The notes under the pieces: model-generated
Databases searched by the model: none
Told to the model about the DNA's origin: nothing
Seen by the model: only the letters and a program-made list of their open reading frames with translations
Shown here: positions 33,382 through 42,600 of the stretch, in pieces
Position numbering within the stretch: position 1 is the first letter of the stretch
How the letters are laid out: each line of letters begins with the position of its first letter
Origin: Clostridia bacterium
GTDB lineage: Bacteria > Bacillota > Clostridia > Christensenellales > Borkfalkiaceae
Direction of reading: 5' to 3'
DNA length: 46,140 nt
Assembly (NCBI GenBank): GCA_017465865.1
Contig: JAFTVF010000008.1
Coordinates: forward strand, 1 to 46,140
Made by a program: the position numbers and the translations under genes

Positions 33382-33438
33382 TTACCTCGCTTTCCCTTCT
33401 TTGTTAAAGTACCGTGCCTGTAAAGAGATCTGAATCAT
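33382..33438 (-). CDS. mini-ORF 3 in the RNA unit (18 residues)
   Basis: ATG at 33436-33438 with AAAGGAGG ending nine bases upstream. The peptide is MIQISLQARYFNKEGKAR. Its stop overlaps a GAGG that precedes a further 9-codon frame (33345-33374, MNYENEGVK). Translation is unproven. Confidence 0.35.
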   Translation of the reverse strand: MIQISLQARYFNKEGKAR

Positions 33439-33494
33439 CTTTCCGTACCTCCTTTCACGATATTTATCTGTTTTCGCCAACCTCCCGTCGGCGT

Positions 33495-33536
33495 TTATCT
33501 GTACGTTGGTTCTCCTTTCGAAGCAGTACAAATCAT
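33495..33536 (-). CDS. mini-ORF 2 in the RNA unit (13 residues)
   Basis: AAGGAGG ends nine bases before the ATG at 33536; the peptide is MICTASKGEPTYR. GTACA/TGTAC (about 33542-33523) can pair and would place the start codon in a hairpin loop, a possible translational control. Confidence 0.3.
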   Translation of the reverse strand: MICTASKGEPTYR

Positions 33537-33643
33537 TTTCCTGTACCTCCTTCTATTCTCTCCCGTCTTTATCGCCCGACGGCAGCGCCTTTCGGATATG
33601 CACAGGCTTTCGCCTTGTCTTTGCTTTTAAGGTTTCCGTTTTA

Positions 33644-33679
33644 TTACAGGGTCTTCACCCCTCCGTGTGCAGGAATCAT
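33644..33679 (-). CDS. mini-ORF 1 in the RNA unit (11 residues)
   Basis: AAAGGAGG lies 12 bases before the ATG at 33679; the peptide is MIPAHGGVKTL. Like the two others it begins Met-Ile. A three-codon frame with GAGG (33757-33768) lies further 5'. Weakest of the three because of spacing. Confidence 0.25.
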   Translation of the reverse strand: MIPAHGGVKTL

Positions 33680-33839
33680 CGCTTTTCGTACCCTCCTTTC
33701 GCTTATTCCTTTCGCCGTATCCCTACGGCCCTTTGCCGCCCCCTGTCGGCTCACCTCTATTTGTGCATCGGTGTATCCTCATACTTTTATTTGAAAGATT
33801 GAAACATTTTTTGTTTCGTTCTTTCTTTTTTGTACTTCT

Positions 33840-33867
33840 ATTATAGCACAAATTTTTCATTTGTCAA
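33840..33867 (-). promoter_or_regulatory. promoter of the ~630-nt RNA unit
   Basis: Minus strand: TTGACA (33862-33867), 16 bases ending TGC, TATAAT (33840-33845). Both boxes perfect with an extended -10, so a high transcription rate is expected. Confidence 0.88.
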
Positions 33868-33959
33868 GTGTTTTTTGAAAATTTTTTCGAAAAAATTAAA
33901 AAAATTTTTTGAAAGGGGCGGAAGTCCTTTATTTTCAAGGTATTCGGGAAATAAAAAAA

Positions 33960-33976
33960 TGTTGCGCGAGGCAACA
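33960..33976. terminator. bidirectional terminator after the MreB-like gene
   Basis: TGTTGC/GCAACA with loop GCGAG; T-runs follow on both strands. It ends the MreB-like transcript (minus). The AT-rich interval 33868-33955 has no gene that I can support. Confidence 0.75.
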
Positions 33977-33995
33977 CTTTTTTGGAAAACTCTTT

Positions 33996-35006
33996 TTATC
34001 CGTCCGTTTTTTTGGCAAATTGCAACAACAGCTCTTTATCCCGAAGCAGAACGCCGCCGCCGAGCACGGTGGCAAACTGCGGTTCTTCGCAAACGCGGAA
34101 ACGCATACCCAGCTTCGAGCCGATATACTGCGGCACGTACGGAATTTTCATTGCCCCGCCCGACAGATACACGCCGTTTCTATTCACCGTCGCCGCGACC
34201 TCCGCGGGCAATTTCCAAAGCACCGCCGTCGCGTATTCGATAACTTTATTGATATATACGCGGATACATTCGGTAAGCTCCGCCGCCTGTACGGAGGATG
34301 CCGAGGGCTGACAGGTTTCCGTCGAGCTGCCCTCCGCGACCATCGTGCCGAGCGCGCCGGGGGAGAGCGAGCCGATCTCGTTTTTGATCTTCTCCGCCGT
34401 CAACGCGCCGATAAGCAGACGGTTGTTCGTCGCGATCTTGGAAATGATGTTCGCGTCCATATTATTCCCGCCGATATTCATCGAAATTCCCGCGATGATC
34501 CCGTCGCCCGACACCACCGCCGCGTTGGACACGCCGCCGCCGATATCCAGACAGAACACGGGGTCCGCGTCCCCAAGCGCCGCGCCCGCGCCGAGCGCCG
34601 CGAGATAGGGCTGTTCGACGAACCATACCTTTTTCAGTCCGCATTCTTCCGTAAGCGCGATATAGTCGGCAAGAGAGCGTTCGGAGACCCCGCAGGGCAC
34701 GGAAAAGAGGATCTGCGCGCGACGGATCGCCGACGGTTTGATCCCGATTCGGGATAAAAATTCTTTCAGCATCGCCGCGGCGAGCCGCATATCCACGATC
34801 TCGCCCTCGTAGACGGGATAGACGATATTCGTATACTCGGCGGTCTTGCCGATGAGGTTTTTCGCTTCTTTCCCGATCGCCTTGATTTCCTGTTCCTCGC
34901 CCACGACCGCCACGCAGGACGGCTCGGCAAGCACCACGCCGCTGTTCGTGTCCGCGCGGTATATCTTCGTCATAGACGAGCCTAAATCGATTGCAAGTTT
35001 AATCAT
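33996..35006 (-). CDS. MreB-like actin-family protein
   Basis: 336 residues; phosphate-1 loop AIDLGSSMTKIY, connect and phosphate-2 motif FCLDIGGGVSNAAVV, adenosine motif YLSGGAMKIPYVPQYIG. These are MreB/Mbl-type actin motifs. It overlaps maf by eight bases; in Bacillus maf lies upstream of mreB-mreC-mreD, but here mreC and mreD do not follow. Likely directs cell-wall elongation; exact paralogue uncertain. Confidence 0.88.
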   Translation of the reverse strand: MIKLAIDLGSSMTKIYRADTNSGVVLAEPSCVAVVGEEQEIKAIGKEAKNLIGKTAEYTNIVYPVYEGEIVDMRLAAAMLKEFLSRIGIKPSAIRRAQILFSVPCGVSERSLADYIALTEECGLKKVWFVEQPYLAALGAGAALGDADPVFCLDIGGGVSNAAVVSGDGIIAGISMNIGGNNMDANIISKIATNNRLLIGALTAEKIKNEIGSLSPGALGTMVAEGSSTETCQPSASSVQAAELTECIRVYINKVIEYATAVLWKLPAEVAATVNRNGVYLSGGAMKIPYVPQYIGSKLGMRFRVCEEPQFATVLGGGVLLRDKELLLQFAKKTDG

Positions 35007-35580
35007 ACCACTCTTTTTCCGCCTTTTTTATCATTTTCTTGACAAGCTCCAAGGGAAAACCCACCACGTTGGTGTAGCTGCCCTTGATTTTTTTGACAAG
35101 TCCGCCGTCCTGTATGCCGTACGCGCCCGCCTTGTCCATCGGCGAGCCGCCTTTGATATATTCCCGTATCCATTCGTCGGACAAATCGTTGAAATACACC
35201 TGCGTTTTATCCACTTTCGTATTACGGTAAATTTTCCCGTTCTTGACGGTTTGAAAACTCACGCCCGTATACACCGCGTGCTTTTTCCCCGACAGCATTT
35301 TCAGCATACGGAACGCGTCCGCTTCGTCCTTGGGTTTGCCCAGCACCCTTTTCCCAAACGCCACCACCGTATCCGAGCCGATGACGATCTTCCCCGCGTT
35401 TTCGGGGCGGTTCACCACTTCTTCCGCTTTCACCGCGCTCAAATACCCGACGAGGGCTTTGGGCGAGGCATAGCCCTGTACGCTTTCGTCGGCTTGGGAG
35501 GGAATAATTTCAAAGTCTTTGATAAGCTCCGCCAAAAGTTCTCTGCGCCGCGGAGAGGCGCTTGCGAGTATCCATTTCAT
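34999..35580 (-). CDS. maf: Maf-like nucleotide pyrophosphatase
   Basis: 193 residues: LASASPRRRELL start, SDTVV and DKAGAYGIQ motifs are complete. Maf proteins hydrolyse non-canonical or dTTP/UTP nucleotides. Coupled to the MreB-like gene. Confidence 0.95.
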   Translation of the reverse strand: MKWILASASPRRRELLAELIKDFEIIPSQADESVQGYASPKALVGYLSAVKAEEVVNRPENAGKIVIGSDTVVAFGKRVLGKPKDEADAFRMLKMLSGKKHAVYTGVSFQTVKNGKIYRNTKVDKTQVYFNDLSDEWIREYIKGGSPMDKAGAYGIQDGGLVKKIKGSYTNVVGFPLELVKKMIKKAEKEWYD

Positions 35581-35584
35581 ACGA

Positions 35585-35628
35585 TAAAAGAAAAAGCCGC
35601 CTTGCCACTATGGTGGAAACGCGGCTTT
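35585..35628 (-). terminator. terminator of ppx/gppA
   Basis: AAAGCCGC/GCGGCTTT with an inner CCAC/GTGG stem (35593-35628); on the minus strand TTCTTTT follows. Just beyond the stop at 35636. Confidence 0.75.
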
Positions 35629-35635
35629 CGTAAGA

Positions 35636-37147
35636 TTACAAAATTTCGAGATTTTTTCTGAACGCTTTCTTGAATTCGGGGTTTGCCGCTTCCGCATCGC
35701 GGATTTCAAGCGCCGCATCGCCCGTAACGATCGTCTTCATAATCACCGAATCGCCCAGCACGTCGCAGTTGATGCCCGTAACCATACCGCAATGCGTTCT
35801 GTCGAGGCTCTCCGCGATCCGAAGCAGTACGCCGAGTTTCTTCACAGCGTCAAGATCCTCTTCCAAGACGATGTCCTTATATTTCAGCCATTCGCCCATG
35901 GGGATCTCCTCGCGGTTATGACAGCCCGCTACGAACGCCGCAAGCACGATCTCTCTGTGCGTTGCGCCGCAGATCGAAGAATTGAGAATGGTGTACCAGC
36001 TGTGCTTTGCGTGTCCGTAATACCGCATACGCATACCGCAATCGTGCAGGCTCGCCGCGATCTTCAATACTTTGAGATACTGACGGGAGAATTTATGCAA
36101 CACGCGGAGCTGTTTGAAAAGCTGTACGGAAAGCTGGATAACGTGCTCGACGTGTTTGGTATCGCAGCCCGAATATTTCACCAAACGGTCGAGGGAATAG
36201 CTAAGTACGTCGGAAATGGGCTTTTCGGTCGTGATCGGCAACGCCTGATTGACCATCAAGCCCTCGCGCAAACCGTTGCCGCCGATCGTGAACATTTGGA
36301 CGTTCATATACGAAACGAACGCTTTCACGATCGCCATCGCCGCGGGCATGATATCCGCGCGCGCGGGCGAAAGCCCCTTGATCTTCTTGCGCTTGTCCAC
36401 GTCCAAGGCTTTGAGCATATCGTAAATGCCCATAAAATCCTCGGTGGCGAGCTTGTAGTTATGCGCCGTATCAAGCGGATATTTTCTGACGAGCTTCGCA
36501 ATCTTGAACAGGTTGCGGAACGACCCGCCTACGCCGATCATCTGCACTTCGGGATCGACCTCTTTCAGCCAAGGCAATTTCTTCAACTGCTCGGTGAAAA
36601 ATTCCTCGATATGCGCCGCCGCTTCTTCGGGCGTGCCGTCGCTCGCAAACAGATCGGTAAGGGTTACCGCGCCGAACGGCAAAGACGCATAGTTGAGTAC
36701 GTTTCTTCTGTTATAGTAAATGATCTTGGTACTGCCGCCGCCGATTTCGAGGATAAGCCCCTTGGGGATATCCATCGAGTTGATCACGCCGCGGTATACG
36801 AGGAACGCCTCCTCTTCTTCCGACAATACGCGAATGGTGATGTTACAGCTTACCTGAATTTCGTCGAGAAACGAGCGCTGGTTTTTCGCTCTGCGTACCG
36901 CCGCAGTGCCTACGGCGATGATACGCTCAACCCCGCTCGCATCGCACAATCTTTTGAACATTTTGAGCGTTTTGACGGTCTCCGCGATCCGCTGGGGTTT
37001 CAAAAACCCGTCTCTGTCCATGTCCTGTCCGAGCCTTACGCTCTCTTTCAGCTCGTCCACAACCATATAATGTCCGTCCGTGAACATATCCACAATCACA
37101 AGACGCGCCGTGTTCGAACCCAAATCAATGATACCGATCTTTTCCAC
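35636..37147 (-). CDS. ppx: Ppx/GppA phosphatase with HD-like C-terminal domain
   Basis: 503 residues. N-terminal actin-like fold: IIDLGSNTARLVI, GTAAVRRAKN, LEIGGGSTKI, GVGGSFRNL. From ~320, an HD-type helical domain (HDCGMRMRYYGHAKH, HR..VLAAFVAGCH). Family members degrade polyphosphate or pppGpp. Its own operon, with an ~80-base leader carrying a GCCGT/ACGGC hairpin. Confidence 0.92.
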   Translation of the reverse strand: MEKIGIIDLGSNTARLVIVDMFTDGHYMVVDELKESVRLGQDMDRDGFLKPQRIAETVKTLKMFKRLCDASGVERIIAVGTAAVRRAKNQRSFLDEIQVSCNITIRVLSEEEEAFLVYRGVINSMDIPKGLILEIGGGSTKIIYYNRRNVLNYASLPFGAVTLTDLFASDGTPEEAAAHIEEFFTEQLKKLPWLKEVDPEVQMIGVGGSFRNLFKIAKLVRKYPLDTAHNYKLATEDFMGIYDMLKALDVDKRKKIKGLSPARADIMPAAMAIVKAFVSYMNVQMFTIGGNGLREGLMVNQALPITTEKPISDVLSYSLDRLVKYSGCDTKHVEHVIQLSVQLFKQLRVLHKFSRQYLKVLKIAASLHDCGMRMRYYGHAKHSWYTILNSSICGATHREIVLAAFVAGCHNREEIPMGEWLKYKDIVLEEDLDAVKKLGVLLRIAESLDRTHCGMVTGINCDVLGDSVIMKTIVTGDAALEIRDAEAANPEFKKAFRKNLEIL

Positions 37148-37515
37148 TTTTTTCTACCTCTGTTTGCCGTAAACGGTTGACGGCAGTTGTATTTCAATCT
37201 TTTCCGCTTATCCTTTTTGTCATAGAGAAAGGCACTCCGCCGTCGACGATCCCTCGGCGGTTTGCCCTTTTTCCATTTTTCAAATTTCCCATAGTTTACC
37301 ACATAAAACGGCGTTTGTAAATACCCTTTTGAAAAATTTTTTTCATTTTTCGTAATTTTCCCCATTTTGGATAATTTCAGCCCGTTTTTTCGTACATTTT
37401 GACAATAAAAAATCCACCGCCAAGACGGTTTCCCCTACTTTATTTATTCCTTTATTATATATCCGCTATACAAAATGCACGAAAAAAGAAACGGCGCGCC
37501 GTAGCGCGTCGACAG
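37148..37515. other. AT-rich intergenic stretch upstream of ppx
   Basis: No gene supported. It contains a CCGCCG..CGGCGG inverted repeat near 37236-37262, several T-runs and a TATATAATA (minus strand, near 37455) that could be part of a ppx promoter. Otherwise I see nothing convincing. Confidence 0.4.
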
Positions 37516-37518
37516 ACC

Positions 37519-37728
37519 GTGAATTGCGACCTTACGGTCGCGTGAATTGAAAAACTTCGTTTTTCGTGAAATGCCCTTTCAGGGCGTGAATTGCAACGCA
37601 TAGCGTTGCGTTGTGGGAATATTCAATAACGCATTCATAGAAATGCAATTCACGGGCGCAAGCCCAATTCACTGAGCGTTAGCGAAAATTCACGATAGCG
37701 TAGCTATCAATTCACGGGCAAAGCCCGT
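37519..37728. repeat. fishbone repeat copy 3 (GTGAATTG type)
   Basis: Left: GTGAATTG units separated by GCGACC-TTAC-GGTCGC, GAAAAAC-TTC-GTTTTTC, GCCCT-TTC-AGGGC and GCAACGC-ATA-GCGTTGC. Centre GCGTTGTGGGAATATTCAAT followed by AACGC. Right: GCATT/AATGC, GGGC-GCAA-GCCC, the conserved TGAGCGTTAGCGAAAATTC block, GATAGC-GTA-GCTATC and ACGGGC-AAA-GCCCGT, alternating with CAATTCAC. Ends flush with the stop of the HAD gene (37729). Confidence 0.9.
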
Positions 37729-38379
37729 CTATTCCGTTAAAAACGCCGTAAGGTCGGCAAAATCGTTAAACACGAACGACGGCTCGGCTTCCTCGATCTC
37801 CCCGTCCTCGGCATAGCCGAGCTTTAACAGCGCGCAATCCACGCCGACCTCTTTCGCGCCCGCCGCATCCTGTCTGCGGTCGCCCACCATCAGACAATCC
37901 TCTTTCTCCGCGCCCAGCCTTTTTACCGCTTCGGCGATCACCGAGGCTTTGGTAGGCAGGCTTCCGTCCAAGCCGCACCCAACGCGCACCGTAAACTGCT
38001 CGCTCATACCGAAACGGTCGGTGATCATATCCGCAAACACCTGCGGTTTGGAAGTGGCGAGCGCAAGCACGTAGCCTTGCTCTTTCAAAATTTTCAGCGT
38101 TTCGACCGCGCCTTCGAACGGCTGGTTTTCATACACACCCGTTTTGGAATACTGTTGCCGATAGATCGCCGTCGCCTTTTCCGCGTCCGCTTGGCTCATA
38201 CCGAAAAAATGCGAGAACGAATACACGAGCGTAGGCCCTACGCATTTCCGTAACACCTCCTCGGCGGGTTCGGGACAGCCCATCTTGGCAAGCGCGTGGC
38301 GCATACACGAAAATATCCCCGGATGCGATTGGATCAGCGTGCCGTCCAGATCGAATAAAATATATTTGTATTTCCGCAT
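37729..38379 (-). CDS. HAD-family phosphoglycolate phosphatase-like hydrolase
   Basis: 216 residues: FDLDGTLIQS (motif I), LATSKPQ (II), Lys in PTKASVI (III) and MVGDRRQDAAGA (IV). A helical cap at ~15-80 fits the Gph/PGP subgroup, though the substrate cannot be set from motifs. Start after AAGGAG. Confidence 0.9.
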   Translation of the reverse strand: MRKYKYILFDLDGTLIQSHPGIFSCMRHALAKMGCPEPAEEVLRKCVGPTLVYSFSHFFGMSQADAEKATAIYRQQYSKTGVYENQPFEGAVETLKILKEQGYVLALATSKPQVFADMITDRFGMSEQFTVRVGCGLDGSLPTKASVIAEAVKRLGAEKEDCLMVGDRRQDAAGAKEVGVDCALLKLGYAEDGEIEEAEPSFVFNDFADLTAFLTE

Positions 38380-38427
38380 AAAAACTCCTTACTTACGGAA
38401 GATTTTACCATATTTTCAACGACCTTG

Positions 38428-38799
38428 TCAACCGTTTCGGGCTTTGCTCGCCTGATAAAACCCGACGAACGCAAGCCCGATCAAAAACGCGCCGAAGCCC
38501 CGTTTCAATACCTCGCCGGGCAAAGCCGCCGCAACGGTTACGCCGAGTGCGGAAAACGCGAGCGCAGGCAGAATGATCCATAAGATGCCCTGCGTTTTCA
38601 AAAGCCCGTTTTCCGCGTGCATCTTCAACGCGCCGACGCTCATCGGCAGAAAAGCAAACAAATTCGCGCACTGTGCGATTTTTTGTTCCACGCCCCCGAC
38701 GAGTACGAGCAGCGGAATGGTTACCGTGCCCCCGCCCATACCCATTCCCGCAGGGATGCCGCCTAAAAATCCTAATAATAAATACAAATAAAACGACAT
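38428..38799 (-). CDS. TauE/SafE-like half transporter, second half
   Basis: 123 residues from ATG 38799, four membrane helices with GFLGGIPAGMGMGGGTVTIP near the start, a TauE/SafE half-repeat. TauE proteins normally have two such halves in one chain. No ribosome site precedes the ATG; a fishbone repeat lies directly upstream. A TTG at 38823 is the only other start. Confidence 0.7.
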   Translation of the reverse strand: MSFYLYLLLGFLGGIPAGMGMGGGTVTIPLLVLVGGVEQKIAQCANLFAFLPMSVGALKMHAENGLLKTQGILWIILPALAFSALGVTVAAALPGEVLKRGFGAFLIGLAFVGFYQASKARNG

Positions 38800-38812
38800 A
38801 TGTAGTACGGCG

Positions 38813-39030
38813 GTGAATAGCAACGCACGGCGTTGCGTGAATTGAAAAACTTCGTTTTTCGTGAATTGCCCTTACGGGCGTGAATTGCACGCCTCTGGCG
38901 TGCGTTGTGGAAATAATTCAATAACGCGTTGCATAGCAACGCAATTCACGGGCGAAGCCCATTTCACTGAGCGTTAGCGAAAATTCACGAATTGCAAGGC
39001 AATTCATTTCATCGGCGAAAGCCTGTTCAC
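38813..39030. repeat. fishbone repeat copy 4 (GTGAATTG type)
   Basis: GTGAATAG, then hairpins GCAACGCACGGCGTTGC, GAAAAACTTCGTTTTTC, GCCCTTACGGGC and GCACGCCTCTGGCGTGC between GTGAATTG units. Centre GCGTTGTGGAAATAATTCAA followed by TAACGCG. Right half GTTGCATAGCAAC, GGGCGAAGCCC, TGAGCGTTAGCGAAAATTC and AGGC..GCCT units with CAATTCAC-type spacers. Lies between the two TauE-like half genes. Confidence 0.9.
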
Positions 39031-39050
39031 CGCATACCTGGTTCGTCTTT

Positions 39051-39419
39051 TTAATGGAAAAAGAACAAAAACGCGCCCGCGGCGAGTTGCAAAGCGGCAA
39101 AGATCAGATTTACCGTTTTTTCGGGCAATTTCCCGAGCAGCTTCGCCCCCACGAGCCCGCCCGCCGTTACGCCGAGCGCGGTGGGGATCAGCACCGACGG
39201 TTCGTAAAACCCCTTTACGGCGTATAAAATAAACGAGAGCAACGACACGGGCAAAATCAGCAAAATCGCCGTTGCGTGCGCCCTCTTGTTGTCCATTCCC
39301 GTTTTCGCGAGCATAGGCACGGCGATCATACCGCCGCCCCCGCCGAACAGGCTGTTTGCCGCGCCTACCACCGCGCCGCAGGTGATGCGTTGCGCGGTTT
39401 TGACCGTTTTCGTCTGCAT
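39051..39419 (-). CDS. TauE/SafE-like half transporter, first half
   Basis: 122 residues from ATG 39419 (GGGAGG seven bases upstream). Four helices and the GAVVGAANSLFGGGGGMIAVP half-repeat motif. Encodes one half of a TauE/SafE-type permease; the other half is the next gene. The family exports sulfite or organosulfur anions; substrate not deducible. Confidence 0.75.
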   Translation of the reverse strand: MQTKTVKTAQRITCGAVVGAANSLFGGGGGMIAVPMLAKTGMDNKRAHATAILLILPVSLLSFILYAVKGFYEPSVLIPTALGVTAGGLVGAKLLGKLPEKTVNLIFAALQLAAGAFLFFFH

Positions 39420-39534
39420 AGCTTTTCCTCCCAAATTTTCCCTTACGCGCGCTCTCGCGCGGGCGTTTCCACTATATTTTGCGTAATTTTTTCTAATTTA
39501 TCAAACTTTTTCTCGCTTTTCCCGCCATAAACGC

Positions 39535-39563
39535 TTGCCAATCCATCGATTTTGTATTAAAAT
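39535..39563 (+). promoter_or_regulatory. promoter of the large surface lipoprotein gene
   Basis: TTGCCA (39535-39540), 17 bases, TAAAAT (39558-39563). The leader contains CTCAAAG/CTTTGAG (39578-39606) enclosing GGAT/ATCC, a stable 5' hairpin. Leader ~80 bases. Confidence 0.65.
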
Positions 39564-39649
39564 AATAGAGTGCAATTCTCAAAGTCGGGATTTTATCCGC
39601 TTTGAGTATACGCTACGATCAAGAAAAACAAAACCAAAAGGTGGTTTAC

Positions 39650-42600
39650 ATGAGTACTAACAACAAACACCGCAAGAAAAATCTTCTTGCACTTTTCTTA
39701 TCGGTATTGATGGTATCGTCCACGGCAGCGGCGATCTCCGCTTGCTCGAAAGATTCGGCGGCTTCGTCCTCCTCGACGGAATCCGAGTCCTCGACCGAAG
39801 AATCCACGACCGTCAACGACGATTATATCATCAAGAACGCAGGCTTTGAAACCTTCGACACGAAAGACGGCTTAAACGCGATCGGTACGACGGTTACGGG
39901 CTGGACGCGTTCGACCAACTCCGCGTCCTCGGGCAGCGCGCTCTCCTCTAAGGCGGCGAGCGGTATTCTCGACACGAGCGCCGATGCTTGGAAACAGCTC
40001 ACGGGCTCGTATTACGAAGACCCCGACACGGTAGAAACGCTCACCGAAGCGGAAGCCGAAGCGATCTGGGACAGCCTTACCGTACGCGACAAGCTGGCGT
40101 ATTACGAGGCTTGGAAAGACGCGAACGACGGCACGATCTCCGACGAGCTGGAATTCTACGAAAGTTTTAATATCGATCTCGACGATATTCCCACCGTCGG
40201 CAACCCCGGCACGCACCTTAAAGAGGGCGACGAGGGCTACGGCGAGGACACGAATATCCTGATGATCCACAACTCCTATCCCGATAAGGATTCTTCGGCG
40301 ACCTACAAAACGATGGGTACGGCGCAAAAATACAGCTCCTCCACCACCGTTACCGTGCCCGCCGGCGCGTCCGCGCAGTTCTCGGTATGGGTAAAAACGG
40401 CAGAGCTTATGAGCTCGTCCACGAGCGGCGCTTCGCAGGAAGCAGTCGGCAAAGGCGCGTACATCAGCGTTACGCACTCGGTCGGCGGCACTTCTCTCGA
40501 CGCTTATCAGGTCAAGAATATCAACACCGAAAAAATGGACGAAGCCACCCTTGTCAACGGCTGGAAGGAATACACTTTCTACCTGCAAGGCTCTTCGTAT
40601 ACGAGCACGACCTTCTCGATCGTACTCGGTCTTGGTCAGGGCGGCGGTACGGACCGTCTTGAATACGTCAACGGCTACGCGTTCTTCGACGACGTTACCT
40701 GCGACATCATCACCAACGAAAAATATACCGAGCTGATGAAAGACGCGAACAAGTGGGATACGACCAACGACGCGCCCCTTGCCGACGCGAAATTCGATAC
40801 CGAGAAAAAGAATAAAACCGTAGACGCGTCCAAGAGCACGCAGGATATCTTCGCGTTCGACTTCTACGGCAAATTCACAGGCTCGGCGGATATCCTTTCC
40901 AACGCGACGGCAACCGCGACGAAAGACGAAAAGACGGGTTACACCTCTACGACGACCAACCCCGCGCCTTGGCTCGGCGACGGTTTCGACAACGGCAAAG
41001 ACGTTTATAAAACCTTGACGATCGCCGAACTCAACGACCCTGACAACAAATACGCTACGGCGGTTTACAACCAGCTCAAAGACGACGAGTTCGTAAAAGA
41101 CGAAAAAGTATTGATGCTCCTCAGCGCGCAGGGCGCGGCGTACGAAGCGAAATCCACGCACGAGCTCGCGTTTAACGCGGATACGAAATATATCGCGGTA
41201 TCTTTCTTTGTCAAGACCTCGGAAATGAACAGCTACACGGGTGCGGGCGTAACGCTCGTAGACGGCAACGCCAAGACCTCGTTCGACGCGATCGACACCA
41301 CGACGATCGATCCCGTAACCATCGGCGAGGACGAGGACGTTTACGACGGTTGGGTACAGTACTTCTTCTTCGCGGAAAACGATTCGGATAACGACAACGC
41401 GAGCTTTACTCTCTCGTTCAACTTCGGTCCTACCGCCATTGACAAGGCAACCACGAAAACCAGCTACCACGCGGGCTTTGCGGCGTTTGCGAAATTCGAG
41501 ACCTACGCGATGAGCAAACAGGAATTCGACAGCGTTTCCGCAGACAGCTATGCCAAGGTCGTGAAAGTAACCGCAAACAAAGCGGACGAAGCGGCGGGCG
41601 ACAGCGGCTTTGACACCGCGGCGGCAGTGCCTACGAACGCGATCGAAAACGGTATCGCGAACCTGCAAAACTACAAGGGCGTATACAGCGACAGCGCGTA
41701 CGTCAACGCTACGGGTACGAACACCGAAGTCAACGCCAACGCAAACGCGGGTCTTATCAGCAGAGAATACTTTGCAGACTACTACGACACGGCGACGGGC
41801 GCATGGCTTAACGGCTTGAAATCGGTAAGCGGCGCGGCTACGGCGGACGAGACTTGGAACACGGTATTCGGCTACGGCGCAAATATGGGTAGCGCAACGC
41901 AGCCCCTGCTTATCTGGAACGACGGTGCAAAAGACAAGGCTTACGGCTTTATCGGCAAATCCACGTCGGTTGCGGCAGACGCGTACACGGCGGTATCCGT
42001 ACGCGTAAAGGTCGGCGCTATTAACGAGGCTGACAAGGCGAATACCTTTGCGTATATCTATCTCATCGACACGACGGACAACAGCTACGGCTCGCCTCTT
42101 TCCATCGGCAGAGGTTTGACGTACTGGTATGACGACGACGGCAATATCTGCACGGGCGATCCTACGAAGAAAGATACGGAAATCGCGTTCAGACTGCAAG
42201 CCAACGGCTTGTACAAAGCCAGCAAGACTTGGAGCGGCTATTCCAAGCTCTCCGACGCGGACAAGGAAGCGTACTTTGCAAACCTTGACAACTACGCGAA
42301 AGACGAAGAAACGGGCAACCTGCTCGTAGCGGACGGCGGCGCAAGCCACGATTACAGCGATTACTGGAACAACGAGGGTATGGACGGCGTTGCGTTCTAT
42401 TATAATAAGGACAACAGCACCTACTATGCAGACAGAGCCAAGACCGTTCCCGTGAAAGCCCTTTCGACGATCGCCGATCTCGAACGTTTCGACGCGGTAA
42501 ACGGCGCGGACAACCAGATGGTTTATAAAGTCGGCAACACGAACGGCGAATGGGCGACGGTTACCTTCTATATCCACGCCGGCAACGACGCGAAGAACTA

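Larger units (their letters stand above)
33200..33833 (-). ncRNA. ~630-nt transcript unit: candidate large structured RNA with mini-ORFs
   Basis: A near-consensus promoter and a strong terminator bound a segment with no ordinary gene. On the minus strand it shows many short helices capped by GAAA-type loops: GAAAG..GAAAC/GTTTC..CTTTC at the 5' end (33793-33825), GCCGTA-GGGA-TACGGC, GGGT-GAAG-ACCC and AGGC-GAAA-GCCT. It also holds three copies of a motif AAGGAGG-TAC-...-ATGATT at about 33700-33676, 33552-33531 and 33456-33433. Length, GNRA loops and isolation are like large RNAs such as ROOL or OLE, but I do not recognise the sequence. Alternatively it is an mRNA for several tiny peptides. Confidence 0.65.

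Noticed and set aside
33010-33802. Several + frames (up to 126 residues) across the RNA unit and its flank
   Set aside because: Ser/Phe/Pro/Arg-rich, no ribosome sites, opposite in direction to the clear promoter and terminator.
33200-33833. RNA unit as RNase P RNA, tmRNA or a group II intron
   Set aside because: No sign of the conserved RNase P core, tmRNA ends/tag or intron domain V/GTGYG start; resemblance to ROOL is by size and style only, so the name is not used.
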